DNA of 64,000 nt from Bacteroidales bacterium (GTDB taxonomy: Bacteria; Bacteroidota; Bacteroidia; Bacteroidales; VadinHA17), in contig JALHSP010000147.1 of the NCBI GenBank assembly GCA_022865305.1, positions 235,197-299,196 on the forward strand. Reading direction: 5' to 3'. Numbering within the stretch: position 1 is the first letter of the stretch; every line of letters begins with the position of its first letter. Of the stretch, positions 9,205 to 18,544 are shown piece by piece. The notes beneath the pieces were generated by a model, which had not been told where the DNA came from, ran no database searches, and worked only from the letters and a program-made list of their open reading frames with translations. Both the position numbers and the translations under genes were made by a program.

Positions 9205-11235
9205 ATGGATGAGTTTATCACGGTATGCCCGCGAAACTGCTATAGCACCTGCTCTTTCAAAGTACAGGTCGAGAATAATAAAATCAGGAGGATCCTTCCC
9301 TGCAAAGAAAACCTTGCTACCCCAGAAGGTCCTTGCATTAAAGGATTATCATATATTGAAAGAGCTCATTCGTCGCAAAGGATAATTCATCCCCTTCTGA
9401 AAACTTCAAATGGATCATTCAGACAGATTACTTTAACTGAAGCGCTCAATATTATCAGTGAAAAGTTATCTGATATAAAACGGAAAAACGGACCACAAAG
9501 CATTTTATGGTACAGGGGAAGCGGGATATCCGGTCTTACAAATGAGATTGGGAACTCATTCTGGAGGTCATTTGGCGGGGCAACAACCACTTATGGCAAT
9601 CTTTGCTGGCCGGCAGGATTAGAAGCGGTAAGACTTACACTGGGATCTGTAAAACACAATGCACCATGGGATCTTGAAAATGCCAGGACAATCATAATAT
9701 GGGGTAAAAATCCTGCAGAAACCAATATCCAGGAAATGGCATTTATTGCATCTGCATGGGAAAAAGGCAGCAGGATCATTGTAATAGATCCGAGGAGGAC
9801 TCCAACAGCTGATAAAGCTGATATGCTTGTCAGCCCTGTTCCCGGTACTGATGGAGCTCTTGCTCTTGCAATTGCCCGTATACTGATTAATAACAACCAT
9901 ATTAATAAATCTTTCATCGAAAGATATGTATCAGGATTTAATGAATTCATAAATAATTTAAAGATCACTCCGGAGGATGCTGAAAATATTACCGGGATAC
10001 CTGTTGAAACGATAGTTGAACTTGCCAATATCATTGCAATGAACAGTCCGGTGACATTTCTCCCGGGTTACGGTCTTCAGAGGCACTCAAACGGAGGTCA
10101 GACTATCAGGTCTGTTCTTTCTCTTGCAGTTCTCACGGGTAATATCGGGAAATCCGGTTCGGGATTTAATTACGCAAATCTTCAAAGCTATATTTTCGAC
10201 TCTATGAAGGAGCCATTATCCTATTACCCTGATCCGGTAAAAGATTTACCTTTCCGCCGGGTGATCTCAATGGCAAAGCTGGGAGAGGATATACTTAAGA
10301 CCAGTAATCCGGAAATTAAAGCAGCATGGATTGAAAGAGGGAATCCGCTGATTCAATCGCCTGACACTAATACAGTAAGAGCAGCTTTTGCAGGAATGGA
10401 GTTTAAAGTAGTTGTCGACCAGTTTATGACCGATACTGCTTCAATAGCTGACATAATCCTGCCGGCAAAAGATATGTTTGAACAATCGGATATTGTCAGC
10501 TCATACTGGTCACCTTACATTCATTTCAAACCTAAGATTCTGAAAGCAGAAGGAGAAGTAATTCCGGAAAGTGAAATTTATTTTCATCTGGCAAAACGAC
10601 TGAACCTGCAATTTAATGATAAGCAGATCCCGGAACCAGGTAATGATAACATCGAGAGGTGGCTTGAGTACAGGATCAGGGATTACACTGATCTGACACT
10701 AAACGATCTGCAAAACGGACCTGTCATTGCCCCTGGTTACCAGGAGATTGCTTATGAGGATATGAAATTTGACACTCCTTCAGGTAAAATTGAACTATTT
10801 TCAGCAGCGGCTGAAGAAAAATGGGGAATTTCTCCATTACCGGAATATATATCAAACAACCTTCAGGAATGTCAGCAAAAATATCCTCTGATCTTTATTA
10901 CTCCAAATACGGGAAGCCGTATCCATTCTCAATTTGGCAATCTTGATATTATAAGGTCGATAACGCCTGAACCGGCATTGGAAATATCTCCAATTGATGC
11001 GTCAAGACGTAATATTCTTTCAGGTGATATAATAAAAATATTTAATGACAGGGGCGAAATAAAGAGTTTAGCAAGAATTTCAAACAGGGTGCCTTCAGGA
11101 TCTGTCATTCTGCCAAATGGTATCTGGATGGATGAGTGGGGTGGGGGTAACCTGCTTGTAAGCCCGGAAGAAACAGATATGGGTTATGGTGCAGCATTTC
11201 ATGATACACGGGTTGAAGTAATGAAAGTCAATTGA
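9205..11235 (+). CDS. Molybdopterin-bisMGD oxidoreductase, DMSO-reductase superfamily catalytic subunit
   Basis: A 676-aa molybdopterin enzyme. A [4Fe-4S] motif opens the protein at C8-x3-C12-x3-C16-x27-C44, followed by the MGD-binding core (IIIWGKNPAETN; VIDPRRTPTADKADMLVSPVPGTDGALALAIA) and a C-terminal dinucleotide-binding domain. Cys134 in YGNLCWPAG sits where polysulfide/thiosulfate reductases carry their Cys molybdenum ligand; that alignment is my inference. No Tat signal or other leader precedes C8, so the enzyme is predicted to stay in the cytoplasm, unlike DmsA or PsrA. It sits directly before its FeS/anchor partner. The substrate could be a sulfur compound, an S- or N-oxide, or something else. 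Confidence 0.85.
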   Translation: MDEFITVCPRNCYSTCSFKVQVENNKIRRILPCKENLATPEGPCIKGLSYIERAHSSQRIIHPLLKTSNGSFRQITLTEALNIISEKLSDIKRKNGPQSILWYRGSGISGLTNEIGNSFWRSFGGATTTYGNLCWPAGLEAVRLTLGSVKHNAPWDLENARTIIIWGKNPAETNIQEMAFIASAWEKGSRIIVIDPRRTPTADKADMLVSPVPGTDGALALAIARILINNNHINKSFIERYVSGFNEFINNLKITPEDAENITGIPVETIVELANIIAMNSPVTFLPGYGLQRHSNGGQTIRSVLSLAVLTGNIGKSGSGFNYANLQSYIFDSMKEPLSYYPDPVKDLPFRRVISMAKLGEDILKTSNPEIKAAWIERGNPLIQSPDTNTVRAAFAGMEFKVVVDQFMTDTASIADIILPAKDMFEQSDIVSSYWSPYIHFKPKILKAEGEVIPESEIYFHLAKRLNLQFNDKQIPEPGNDNIERWLEYRIRDYTDLTLNDLQNGPVIAPGYQEIAYEDMKFDTPSGKIELFSAAAEEKWGISPLPEYISNNLQECQQKYPLIFITPNTGSRIHSQFGNLDIIRSITPEPALEISPIDASRRNILSGDIIKIFNDRGEIKSLARISNRVPSGSVILPNGIWMDEWGGGNLLVSPEETDMGYGAAFHDTRVEVMKVN

Positions 11236-11237
11236 TC

Positions 11238-12554
11238 ATGCGCAATGGATTTATTTTCAATGAAAACTATTGTGTAGGCTGCCAGGCCTGCATTGCAGCC
11301 TGTGTTCTTGAGAACGGATGGTCTTTTCAACCCAGATGTCTCTATACCTTTAATTCCGGCGCACATCCTTCTCTTCCCCTGACTAATCTTTCCCTGGCAT
11401 GTAATCATTGTGAAAAACCGGCTTGCCTTGATGGTTGCCCTGCAGGGACCTTTTTCAGGGATTCTGATACAGGAGCCATTTTAATCGATGAAAAGAAATG
11501 CATCGGTTGCAATTACTGTAAATGGAAATGCCCTTATGATGCGCCTAAATATGACTATGTTAAACGAGTTATTGTAAAATGCAACCTGTGTTATTCAGGA
11601 TTGACTGAAGGGAGAATTCCCGCTTGTACTTCTGCATGTCCGACCGGAGCTCTTGGTTTTGGGGAAATCCCTGAAAAGGTTGATAATAAAAACCTTTCGT
11701 GGTTCCCTGATACAAACATGAATCCTGCAATCAAACTACAGACAAACAGAAGACCAGTAACACTTAGAATAATACCGGAAAGAAGTTTTGATACAGTAAT
11801 AGTAGAAGAAAAAGATAAAAAAAATATTGCCGGAGAGTGGAGTTTAATTGGCTTCAGTTTCCTGGTCACAGTTTCTGTTGCAATGCTGATTTCATCTCTG
11901 ATGAATGGAATCCTCACTGATAAAGTGCTGTTTCTCTCTCTCGTAATTTCAGCAGGATGTTTATCCCTTGCCCATCTTGGAAAAATATTCCGTGCATGGC
12001 GAGCTGTAACAAATATTAAAAGATCTCTTCTGAGCCGTGAAATAGCTATTTATTTGGCTTACCTTTTTATCTCTGCAGCTGCTCTTTTTTCAGGATACTC
12101 ATTACTTATTCTCGCCGCATCATTAACAGGTCTTCTTCTTCTGATCGTTATCGACAATGTATATACCAGCTCCGACAACCGGAGGATTATAATATTACAC
12201 AGTGGTCAAACATTTCTGACAGGCTTGCTTATTGCTTCATTCCTTTCCGGAATGATATATCCATTTGTTTTTATTGCGGCAATTAAATTAATTTCAACTA
12301 TTTATACAATAACAAAAAACAATGTAGTCACAACACCTTTCTGGATAAGGTTTTTCAGGATTGCTCTTCTTATCATTGCCGGTGTCTCCTTATTGACGGG
12401 TATATCTTATCCTGAACCAGTCATCATTATTATTTTCCTTGTCGGGGAATTCATTGACAGAATATTATTTTATTACGATTTTAATCCACTCAATATTAAT
12501 ACATTAATAACTGAACAAATTAATTCTGCAATCAATGAAAAGAAAAGAGATTAA
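11238..12554 (+). CDS. Fused DmsB-like four-cluster ferredoxin and DmsC-like membrane anchor
   Basis: A 438-aa protein from the ATG at 11238, two nt after the catalytic subunit stop (a TTG at 11232 is the alternative). Residues 1 to about 150 hold four [4Fe-4S] Cys groups of DmsB type: CVGCQACIAAC, CNHCEKPACLDGC, CIGCNYCKWKC and CNLCYSGL...CTSAC. From about residue 200 there are roughly eight hydrophobic segments, as in DmsC anchors that exchange electrons with menaquinol. DmsB and DmsC are normally separate; here they are one chain. This links the cytoplasmic Mo subunit to the quinone pool. The end overlaps the next gene by 20 nt. Confidence 0.87.
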   Translation: MRNGFIFNENYCVGCQACIAACVLENGWSFQPRCLYTFNSGAHPSLPLTNLSLACNHCEKPACLDGCPAGTFFRDSDTGAILIDEKKCIGCNYCKWKCPYDAPKYDYVKRVIVKCNLCYSGLTEGRIPACTSACPTGALGFGEIPEKVDNKNLSWFPDTNMNPAIKLQTNRRPVTLRIIPERSFDTVIVEEKDKKNIAGEWSLIGFSFLVTVSVAMLISSLMNGILTDKVLFLSLVISAGCLSLAHLGKIFRAWRAVTNIKRSLLSREIAIYLAYLFISAAALFSGYSLLILAASLTGLLLLIVIDNVYTSSDNRRIIILHSGQTFLTGLLIASFLSGMIYPFVFIAAIKLISTIYTITKNNVVTTPFWIRFFRIALLIIAGVSLLTGISYPEPVIIIIFLVGEFIDRILFYYDFNPLNINTLITEQINSAINEKKRD

Positions 12555-13710
12555 CAGTTCGCGAATACCGGTGTACAGGGATACCGGTTTTGAACTTTCA
12601 GATGCAGAAACTGCATCAGGAGCTTTCAGACAAGAAACTGAGAACAAGCGTGAGCCGGATTTATATATTTACTCCCGTTACCGTAATCCCACTGTTGTAG
12701 CTGCTGAGGCAGAGATCATGAAACTGGAAGGTTCTGCATGGGCTCTGTTGACTCAGTCGGGTATGTCGGCTATTGACACGGCACTCTCCATATTTCAGAG
12801 AGGAGGAATCACCCGTCCATGGCTTTTTTTCAGTGAGATATACGGAGGCACGATATCATTTGCTGAATCAATCTTAAAGAAACGCAGAGGTCTTGATATT
12901 CACAGCTTTGTGCCTGTTAATGAGAGCTATGACCTGGCAATGTTTAAAAGTGTAATAAGTACACTTAATCCTGAATTGGTCTATATCGAGACTATTTCAA
13001 ATCCAATGCTGATAGTACCTGATGTTGCCGGGATAATAAAAATTGCACGCAAGGATGGGTCAAAGATCATTGTCGATAATACTTTTGCAACACCATTTCT
13101 CTGGAAACCTCTTGAAAGTGGTGCTGATATTGTTATTCACAGTGCTACCAAGTATTTTTCCGGACACGGGAATATCACAGCAGGTGTTTTGTGCGGAAAC
13201 GATCCTGGCATAATGAAGGATGCAATTGAATACCGGAAATTAGTCGGTCATATGCTTTCTGCCGATGATGCTTACAGACTTCACTCCCAAATACAAACTA
13301 TTGAGCTCAGATTCAGGCAACAATGCAGGAATGCTTCTCAGGTAGCTGAAATTTTAAGTCATGCAAAACAAATTCGGAGAGTATGGTATCCCGGATTAAA
13401 GGAGCATCCCAGTTACGCTGATGCGAAAAAACTCTTCGGTGTAAAAGGATTCGGCGGAATGGTCACATTCGATTTTGCAGGCAAAACAGGATCAGAAAAG
13501 AGAAAAAGACGAGATAATTTCATTAAAGCTGTATCGGATAAAATAAGGCTGATACCAACCCTTGGAGACCCTCGGACTATTTTGTTGCCGGTTGAAGCTG
13601 TGTGGGGATTAAAATACCCGGAACCCGGGATGATAAGATTATCAGCGGGTTTTGAAGATCCTGAAGAGCTTTTAGTAACTATTAAAAAAGCTTTGAAGAA
13701 AATAACATAA
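12535..13710 (+). CDS. Cys/Met-metabolism PLP-dependent enzyme (methionine gamma-lyase / cystathionine gamma-synthase family)
   Basis: A 391-aa fold-type I PLP enzyme of the trans-sulfuration family. Visible marks are the N-terminal YSRYRNPTVVAAEAEIMKLEG, the QSGMSAIDTAL phosphate-binding region, and the Schiff-base lysine in SATKYFSGHGNITAGVL near residue 203. Family members include methionine gamma-lyase, cystathionine gamma-lyase and synthase, and O-acetylhomoserine sulfhydrylase; the sequence alone does not separate them. The start overlaps the upstream anchor gene by 20 nt, so it belongs to the same operon. This suggests a link between its sulfur substrate or product (methanethiol or sulfide) and the reductase. 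It is cytoplasmic. Confidence 0.88.
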   Translation: MKRKEINSSRIPVYRDTGFELSDAETASGAFRQETENKREPDLYIYSRYRNPTVVAAEAEIMKLEGSAWALLTQSGMSAIDTALSIFQRGGITRPWLFFSEIYGGTISFAESILKKRRGLDIHSFVPVNESYDLAMFKSVISTLNPELVYIETISNPMLIVPDVAGIIKIARKDGSKIIVDNTFATPFLWKPLESGADIVIHSATKYFSGHGNITAGVLCGNDPGIMKDAIEYRKLVGHMLSADDAYRLHSQIQTIELRFRQQCRNASQVAEILSHAKQIRRVWYPGLKEHPSYADAKKLFGVKGFGGMVTFDFAGKTGSEKRKRRDNFIKAVSDKIRLIPTLGDPRTILLPVEAVWGLKYPEPGMIRLSAGFEDPEELLVTIKKALKKIT

Positions 13711-13745
13711 AATTTATCCGAAGTTTTATACCCCCTTTTAATTGA

Positions 13746-13920
13746 GGCTGTATAAAAAGTTATTTAAACCACCCTGTCAGGTCTGTATGTACCTGACACC
13801 CCTCCTTTAAAAAGGAGGGGAAAGTATTGATATATAATACAATTACTTTCTCCTCCTCTTCAGAGGAGGAGTACCCTGACTGATAAGTCAGGGGGAGGTG
13901 GTGAGCTTTTTAGACAACCC
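13746..13920. repeat. 175-bp MITE/REPIN-like element, copy B (inverted relative to 31415-31590)
   Basis: This fills the 283-nt gap between convergent genes. Imperfect terminal inverted repeats (GGCTGTATAAAAAG against the complement of the right end, GGGTTGTCTAAAAAG) enclose GC-rich hairpins. Near the right end, read on the minus strand, CTCACCACCTCCC is followed by a stem CCTGACT/AGTCAGG and then GTACTCCTCC. Near the left end is a stem TGTCAGGT/ACCTGACA. An AT-rich centre lies between. Flanking motifs are identical in copy A, while the stems differ. Confidence 0.75.
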
Positions 13921-13993
13921 AAATCAGTTCTATATTTAAATGAAATTCAGATAAATGATAATATTTTTCCGGTGAAGTCGGGAACGGATCACC

Positions 13994-14659
13994 CTACCTC
14001 CAGTCTATCGGTTCTATTCCTTGTTCTGACAGATAGTTGTTGCATCGGCTGAAGTGTTTATTGCCGAAAAATCCTCTTGCAGCGGAAAATGGAGAAGGAT
14101 GGACTGATTCGAGAACAAGATGTTTGGATCTGTCTATTGATTCACCTTTCTTCTGTGCATAGGCACCCCACAGGAAGAAAACAATATTTCTTTTTTCCCT
14201 GTTTATCAAACTTATTACTGAATCGGTAAATATTTCCCAACCTTTATTTTGGTGAGAACCAGCCATGTGGGCCCGTACCGTCAGTGTAGCATTAAGCAGC
14301 AATACACCCTGGGCAGCCCACCGTTCAAGGTCTCCAGATAAGCCGGGCTTATACCCAAGGTCAGACTCTATCTCTGTGAAAATATTTATCAGGCTTGGAG
14401 GAAAACTGACACCTTCCCTGACTGAAAAACATAATCCATGAGCCTGCCCATGACCATGATACGGATCCTGACCTATAATAACGGCTTTTACCTTGTCAAA
14501 CGGGCAAAGATTAAAAGCATTGAAAATGAGTTGACCCGGAGGATAAATAGTGTTTAATCTGTATTCCTCCTTTACAAATTCAGAAAGCCGGGTAAAATAA
14601 TCCTTCTCAAATTCATCAGATAATCTTGATTTCCAGCTTAATTCAATCTTTACATCCAT
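13994..14659 (-). CDS. ung: Uracil-DNA glycosylase, family 1
   Basis: A 221-aa DNA-repair enzyme that removes uracil from DNA. The catalytic water-activating motif GQDPYHGHGQAHGLCFS and the C-terminal HPSPFSAARGFFGNKHFS (His-Pro-Ser-Pro intercalation loop) are intact, and LLLNATLTV is the family's third conserved segment. The ATG at 14659 (MDVKIELSWKS) fits the usual Ung start better than one 21 nt upstream at 14680. Length is normal. It sits alone downstream of the surface-protein gene, separated by a terminator. Confidence 0.96.
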   Translation of the reverse strand: MDVKIELSWKSRLSDEFEKDYFTRLSEFVKEEYRLNTIYPPGQLIFNAFNLCPFDKVKAVIIGQDPYHGHGQAHGLCFSVREGVSFPPSLINIFTEIESDLGYKPGLSGDLERWAAQGVLLLNATLTVRAHMAGSHQNKGWEIFTDSVISLINREKRNIVFFLWGAYAQKKGESIDRSKHLVLESVHPSPFSAARGFFGNKHFSRCNNYLSEQGIEPIDWR

Positions 14660-14687
14660 AATGCATTTGCTGGCCTTCACCAGCTGT

Positions 14688-14714
14688 AAAAAAACCGCTC
14701 CGGAGGGAACGGTT
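14688..14714 (-). terminator. Rho-independent terminator of the YadA-head-like gene
   Basis: Read on the minus strand, AACCGTTCC pairs with GGAGCGGTT (nine pairs, one G-U) around the loop CTCC and is followed by seven T. It starts about 20 nt after the stop of the gene ending at 14736 and separates it from ung. Confidence 0.85.
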
Positions 14715-14735
14715 CTTAAATATGTTGAACAAATG

Positions 14736-17700
14736 TTATTGTAGTGAAATCAGCACCATAATCTTTCCTGTACCTGAACCGGAAAAGCTTTCAACTGCTT
14801 TACCAAGTATAGCATTGCGCCTTCTTTCATTATCTGAAAGGATTCTTTTAAGATCATCGAAATCTTTTGCAGTATTCACATCGAGAAGAGTCCATTTCAT
14901 GGCATGACCCGGTGTTGATGAAGTAGTCAGGTAATCGCCCGGCAAAATAGCTCCGTTCTCTCCGGTCACTTTGACTGGAACCCTTCCAGTAAGGGCCAGA
15001 CGTGTAGAAGATTTCGCATTTGGTATCAGATCACCTGTTGTTTCATCAATTATCAACTCATTTCCCATTGTCAACATGGGTTTAGTTGAAATAACGCCGA
15101 CAACAGATGTTTGATAAGGTCTTTCTGACTTAATAACACTAATTTTATTATCCTTATCTGCAATCACTACATCAGCAGGTTCTGTATTTTCATGAGAGTC
15201 ATAAATATATTCAGCTACATCTGCAGGAGATCCATTAATATTTGTAAAGTAAGCATTTGTTGCATGTATTTCTGGTGTATTGATCAAGTCGGCATATAAA
15301 CCCTTATATGTACCTTTCGCACCACCTGCATCATAAAAGTAACCGCTGTAATAAGTAAGCCCGTCCTTATTCCTCTGGATACCTGACATTATACCTAATC
15401 CAAATGAAGTATTTGGGTTATCTCCTGTATTTTTATTTATGACCCATAAGCCTGAATATGCATTTGTACTGTTTACATAAGATCCACCGTTTTTAAGAAC
15501 TCTGAAAGCATCATGAGTGGCTGAGGCTGATGATCCGTTACCGATCTGGAAAAGCGGGTCTGTTTCAACCCAGGTTGTTGAATTACCAACCGATACATTA
15601 TATCTTCCGGTCACAAATGAGTTTTCAGATGTTGCATTGGTATAACGGCCAATTGCAGTTGAAAATTCACCTTCCGCTAAATTAGCATAACCTGCTGCAA
15701 ATGAATTAACTGCTATTGCCTGGTTCCCGAAACCAAGAGTTGTCGCGAATTGTGCTGATGCATCATTGAAAACGCCGAAAGCACTACCCCCGTTTGATGC
15801 ATAATTGCCATTCCCTACTGCAAGAGAATACTCACCCTCGGCTATATTGTTCCTGTTTATGATAGGATTGATAATAATATAACCACCATTAGTTTCTCCT
15901 CCGCTGAGAGGTATTTGATTCGGATCAAAAACATCTCCCCCTTTCGGGAAAACTATCGGAGGCCGAATGATAGGTATCACCGGTTTAATAACAATTGTTT
16001 TAGAATAATTAGCACCGACTGATACTGATTTTACACCTGTGGCCTGAGCATAATATCCAATTGCTGTTGATAAGTTACTAGATGATGTGGAATTGTTACC
16101 GATGGCAATTGAACTGATTCCGTCGGAAGTATTCGAGTTTCCGAAAGCTATTGAACTGGCCCCTGCGGAAATGTTACTATTACCTAATGCAATAGCATTT
16201 TGTGCAGTCGCCTGACTTAAATTTCCAATGCTCATTGAAGTATTGCCGGAACTGATTGCTCCTTTCCCAATTGCATAGGCATTATCGAGTGAGGCATCTG
16301 CATCTGTACCAAACGCGTAAGAATTAGATGCTTGTGCTTTTGCATTTGTACCAATAGCAGTAGCAAACTGGTTTGATGCATTTGCATTATATCCGATTGC
16401 AGTTGTAGCCAAATCAGTTGATTGGGCATTAAATCCAATAGCTACAGAATAGGTGGCAGTCGCATCACTTGAAAAACCGAGACTTAATGAATAACTTCCC
16501 GAAGCTACTGTTCCATATCCTAAACTTGATGAAAGATAACCGCTTGATAATGAACCTACACCAAGAGCCAGTGCGCCTTTACTTGTAGCCTGAGCGCCCA
16601 TACCAAATGCAATTGAATAGGGTTGTGTAGCCTGTGTTGGGGTTCCTGTCGGATTTCCTGAAGCGGCATCAATACCAACTGATCCGAAGGCAAATGATCT
16701 CAAACCCGTTGCCTGAGCTCCTGATCCAAAAGCATATGAATCATCCCCAAGAGCTTTTGAACCATTGCCAAGCGCAAATGCGCTGGATGCAATACTTGTT
16801 AATCCATCCTTTGATCTGGCCCCTGCAACTGATCTTTTCCCGATTGCGGTTGAATAATCTCCAAGAGCCATGGTTTTATATCCGAAAGCCTGCGAATAAT
16901 CTCCCATTGCTACAGACTGGTAGCCAAGGGCTGTTGAATAATCACCTACGCTGTCTACCGCCCCGATATGTACATTTCCGGCCAGAAATGCGTTTTTCTT
17001 CGGATACCACAAGATCTGTGGTGATGCTTTAACTGTATTAACTGTTGCAGCTCCTGTCAGGTTAAAATACATATCACTAATGCCTTTTTCTCCTCCATAT
17101 CCGCCAATAGCAAAACCTCCTTTTGCTCCTTTTACGTTCGGTGTAGGATCAATATAGATCCTTACACTATCGGGAGTAACCCTGAAATAGTCCTGAGGAT
17201 CTGCTTTTGAACCATCAAAACCGCCTATTGCGAATCCTCCTTTAGCTCCTTTGCCTCCCGATCGCGGAACGTATACATTGACAGCATCAGGATATACAGC
17301 AAAAACAGTTTGTCCGTCTTTTCTCTTTACCTCAAACAGGGCGTCAGTTCCGAGATCATTATTACTTGTGACAGATAATTTAGCACCTTCATTAACTCCA
17401 TTCGCTTTTTCAGAGACGATTGCATAAGGAACCGACCACAACTTAGCTGATCCTAGTTGTTTCCATGTAGGATAGTTGATTTTGGTTCCTATAAAGAGCT
17501 GGGGTGTCGTCCACGGTACAACACTGAAAGTTGCAGCGCTACCCTGTATCTTTGTCCCGGTTCCGATTGCAAGAGTAAAAATTCCAAAACTGTTTGTCTT
17601 AACATTGTGCTGCTCCTCCCAGACATATGTTCCTGTACCATAAGCATAAAATCCGGTTGTGTCAGATAGTATTGAGATCTTTACCTGAAGAGTGGTATTG

Positions 17701-17825
17701 GTAATCGGATTTCCCGAACCATCCCGTGCAACTGCCTGGTAATTGAAGCCCTGGGGTACCTGGGCAATACCTGAGTATACAGCAAATGATATAAGTAAAA
17801 AGCAAAGCAGTAGTTTTGTTTTCAT
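14736..17825 (-). CDS. Large secreted protein with YadA-head-like beta-roll repeats
   Basis: A 1029-aa protein with a signal peptide (residues 1-21, ending SGIAQ). The N-terminal domain QVPQGFNYQAVARDGSGNPI is common in secreted Bacteroidota repeat proteins. Two copies of a KGAKGGFAIGG unit lie near residues 190-260. From about 290 to 770 there are dozens of 14-15 residue turns of the type AIGYNANASNQFATA or SLGFSSDATATYS, the left-handed beta-roll of YadA heads. The C-terminal part (about 860-1029; DVAEYIYDSHENTEPADVV, GDYLTTSSTPGHAMKW) resembles tail-fibre or peptidase-like tips. No outer-membrane barrel anchor or typical Por sorting tail is recognisable. A surface or extracellular adhesive fibre is inferred. 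Confidence 0.8.
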   Translation of the reverse strand: MKTKLLLCFLLISFAVYSGIAQVPQGFNYQAVARDGSGNPITNTTLQVKISILSDTTGFYAYGTGTYVWEEQHNVKTNSFGIFTLAIGTGTKIQGSAATFSVVPWTTPQLFIGTKINYPTWKQLGSAKLWSVPYAIVSEKANGVNEGAKLSVTSNNDLGTDALFEVKRKDGQTVFAVYPDAVNVYVPRSGGKGAKGGFAIGGFDGSKADPQDYFRVTPDSVRIYIDPTPNVKGAKGGFAIGGYGGEKGISDMYFNLTGAATVNTVKASPQILWYPKKNAFLAGNVHIGAVDSVGDYSTALGYQSVAMGDYSQAFGYKTMALGDYSTAIGKRSVAGARSKDGLTSIASSAFALGNGSKALGDDSYAFGSGAQATGLRSFAFGSVGIDAASGNPTGTPTQATQPYSIAFGMGAQATSKGALALGVGSLSSGYLSSSLGYGTVASGSYSLSLGFSSDATATYSVAIGFNAQSTDLATTAIGYNANASNQFATAIGTNAKAQASNSYAFGTDADASLDNAYAIGKGAISSGNTSMSIGNLSQATAQNAIALGNSNISAGASSIAFGNSNTSDGISSIAIGNNSTSSSNLSTAIGYYAQATGVKSVSVGANYSKTIVIKPVIPIIRPPIVFPKGGDVFDPNQIPLSGGETNGGYIIINPIINRNNIAEGEYSLAVGNGNYASNGGSAFGVFNDASAQFATTLGFGNQAIAVNSFAAGYANLAEGEFSTAIGRYTNATSENSFVTGRYNVSVGNSTTWVETDPLFQIGNGSSASATHDAFRVLKNGGSYVNSTNAYSGLWVINKNTGDNPNTSFGLGIMSGIQRNKDGLTYYSGYFYDAGGAKGTYKGLYADLINTPEIHATNAYFTNINGSPADVAEYIYDSHENTEPADVVIADKDNKISVIKSERPYQTSVVGVISTKPMLTMGNELIIDETTGDLIPNAKSSTRLALTGRVPVKVTGENGAILPGDYLTTSSTPGHAMKWTLLDVNTAKDFDDLKRILSDNERRRNAILGKAVESFSGSGTGKIMVLISLQ

Positions 17826-18094
17826 TGCAGATACAATTAATAAAATGAATGAAAATCTACGTATAAATCATAAAATTATCAAATAAACAGCTCATCAGAA
17901 AATATATTCCGCCAATCGCTTCCATAATTTGACTAGTGCGGATTTCCATGAACTTATTGTATGCTTTTTTATGACTAATTTTATTTGATCCTGGTGGCGT
18001 TTTTTTGAAGGATAAAGAGGGCCGGACAATGACAGGTGGAAGATGATTATCTTTACCGGAAATAATTTTCACTAATGAATATTTGGCAGAATAA

Positions 18095-18544
18095 ATGAAT
18101 AAAGAAATTGAACGCAAATTCCTGGTAAGAGGTGAATTCATTCACCAGGTAAAGAAACAAACCAGTATCCTCCAGGCATACCTGTCTGTCGACAAAGAAA
18201 AAATTATCAGGGTAAGAATTGCCGGCGACAGTGCATTTCTTTCTGTTAAAAGCAGACTAAAGGAAAATTCAATAATCCGTAATGAATGGGAATTTCCCGT
18301 TTCTGTTTCAGATGCAAGGGAGTTGATGAATATTTGTTTGCCGGGAAAGATTATAAAAACAAGATATATTGTGCCATACAGAGATCACATTTTCGAGGTA
18401 GATGTCTTCCATGATAAAAATGAGGGGCTAATAATTGCTGAGATCGAATTATCCTTTGAAAACGAACAATTTGAGAAACCTGAATGGCTGGGAGAGGAGG
18501 TTACGGGAAAACCTGAGTACTACAACGTAAACCTTATTAAGTGA
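18095..18544 (+). CDS. CYTH-domain protein (triphosphate tunnel metalloenzyme family)
   Basis: A 149-aa protein starting with the family signature EIERKFLV (ExExK, residues 4-11). Further conserved charged strands follow: RVRIAGDSAFLSVKS, EWEFPV, KTRYIVPY, FEVDVFHDKNEGLIIAEIEL. CYTH proteins form a beta-tunnel that binds triphosphate and divalent metal; small bacterial ones are often inorganic triphosphatases. Length is typical. The stop codon abuts the stop of the convergent GNAT gene with no gap. It is divergent from the surface-protein gene across 269 nt of AT-rich DNA in which I see no convincing gene. Confidence 0.88.
   Translation: MNKEIERKFLVRGEFIHQVKKQTSILQAYLSVDKEKIIRVRIAGDSAFLSVKSRLKENSIIRNEWEFPVSVSDARELMNICLPGKIIKTRYIVPYRDHIFEVDVFHDKNEGLIIAEIELSFENEQFEKPEWLGEEVTGKPEYYNVNLIK

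Noticed and set aside
13746..13920. Treating the hairpins after the PLP gene as an ordinary terminator
   Set aside because: The same 175-bp structure with terminal inverted repeats occurs elsewhere, so it is a dispersed element, though it may also stop transcription.
17857..18141. 94-codon minus-strand frame between the surface protein and CYTH genes
   Set aside because: It overlaps the CYTH start, has no recognisable domain and no ribosome site; probably chance.
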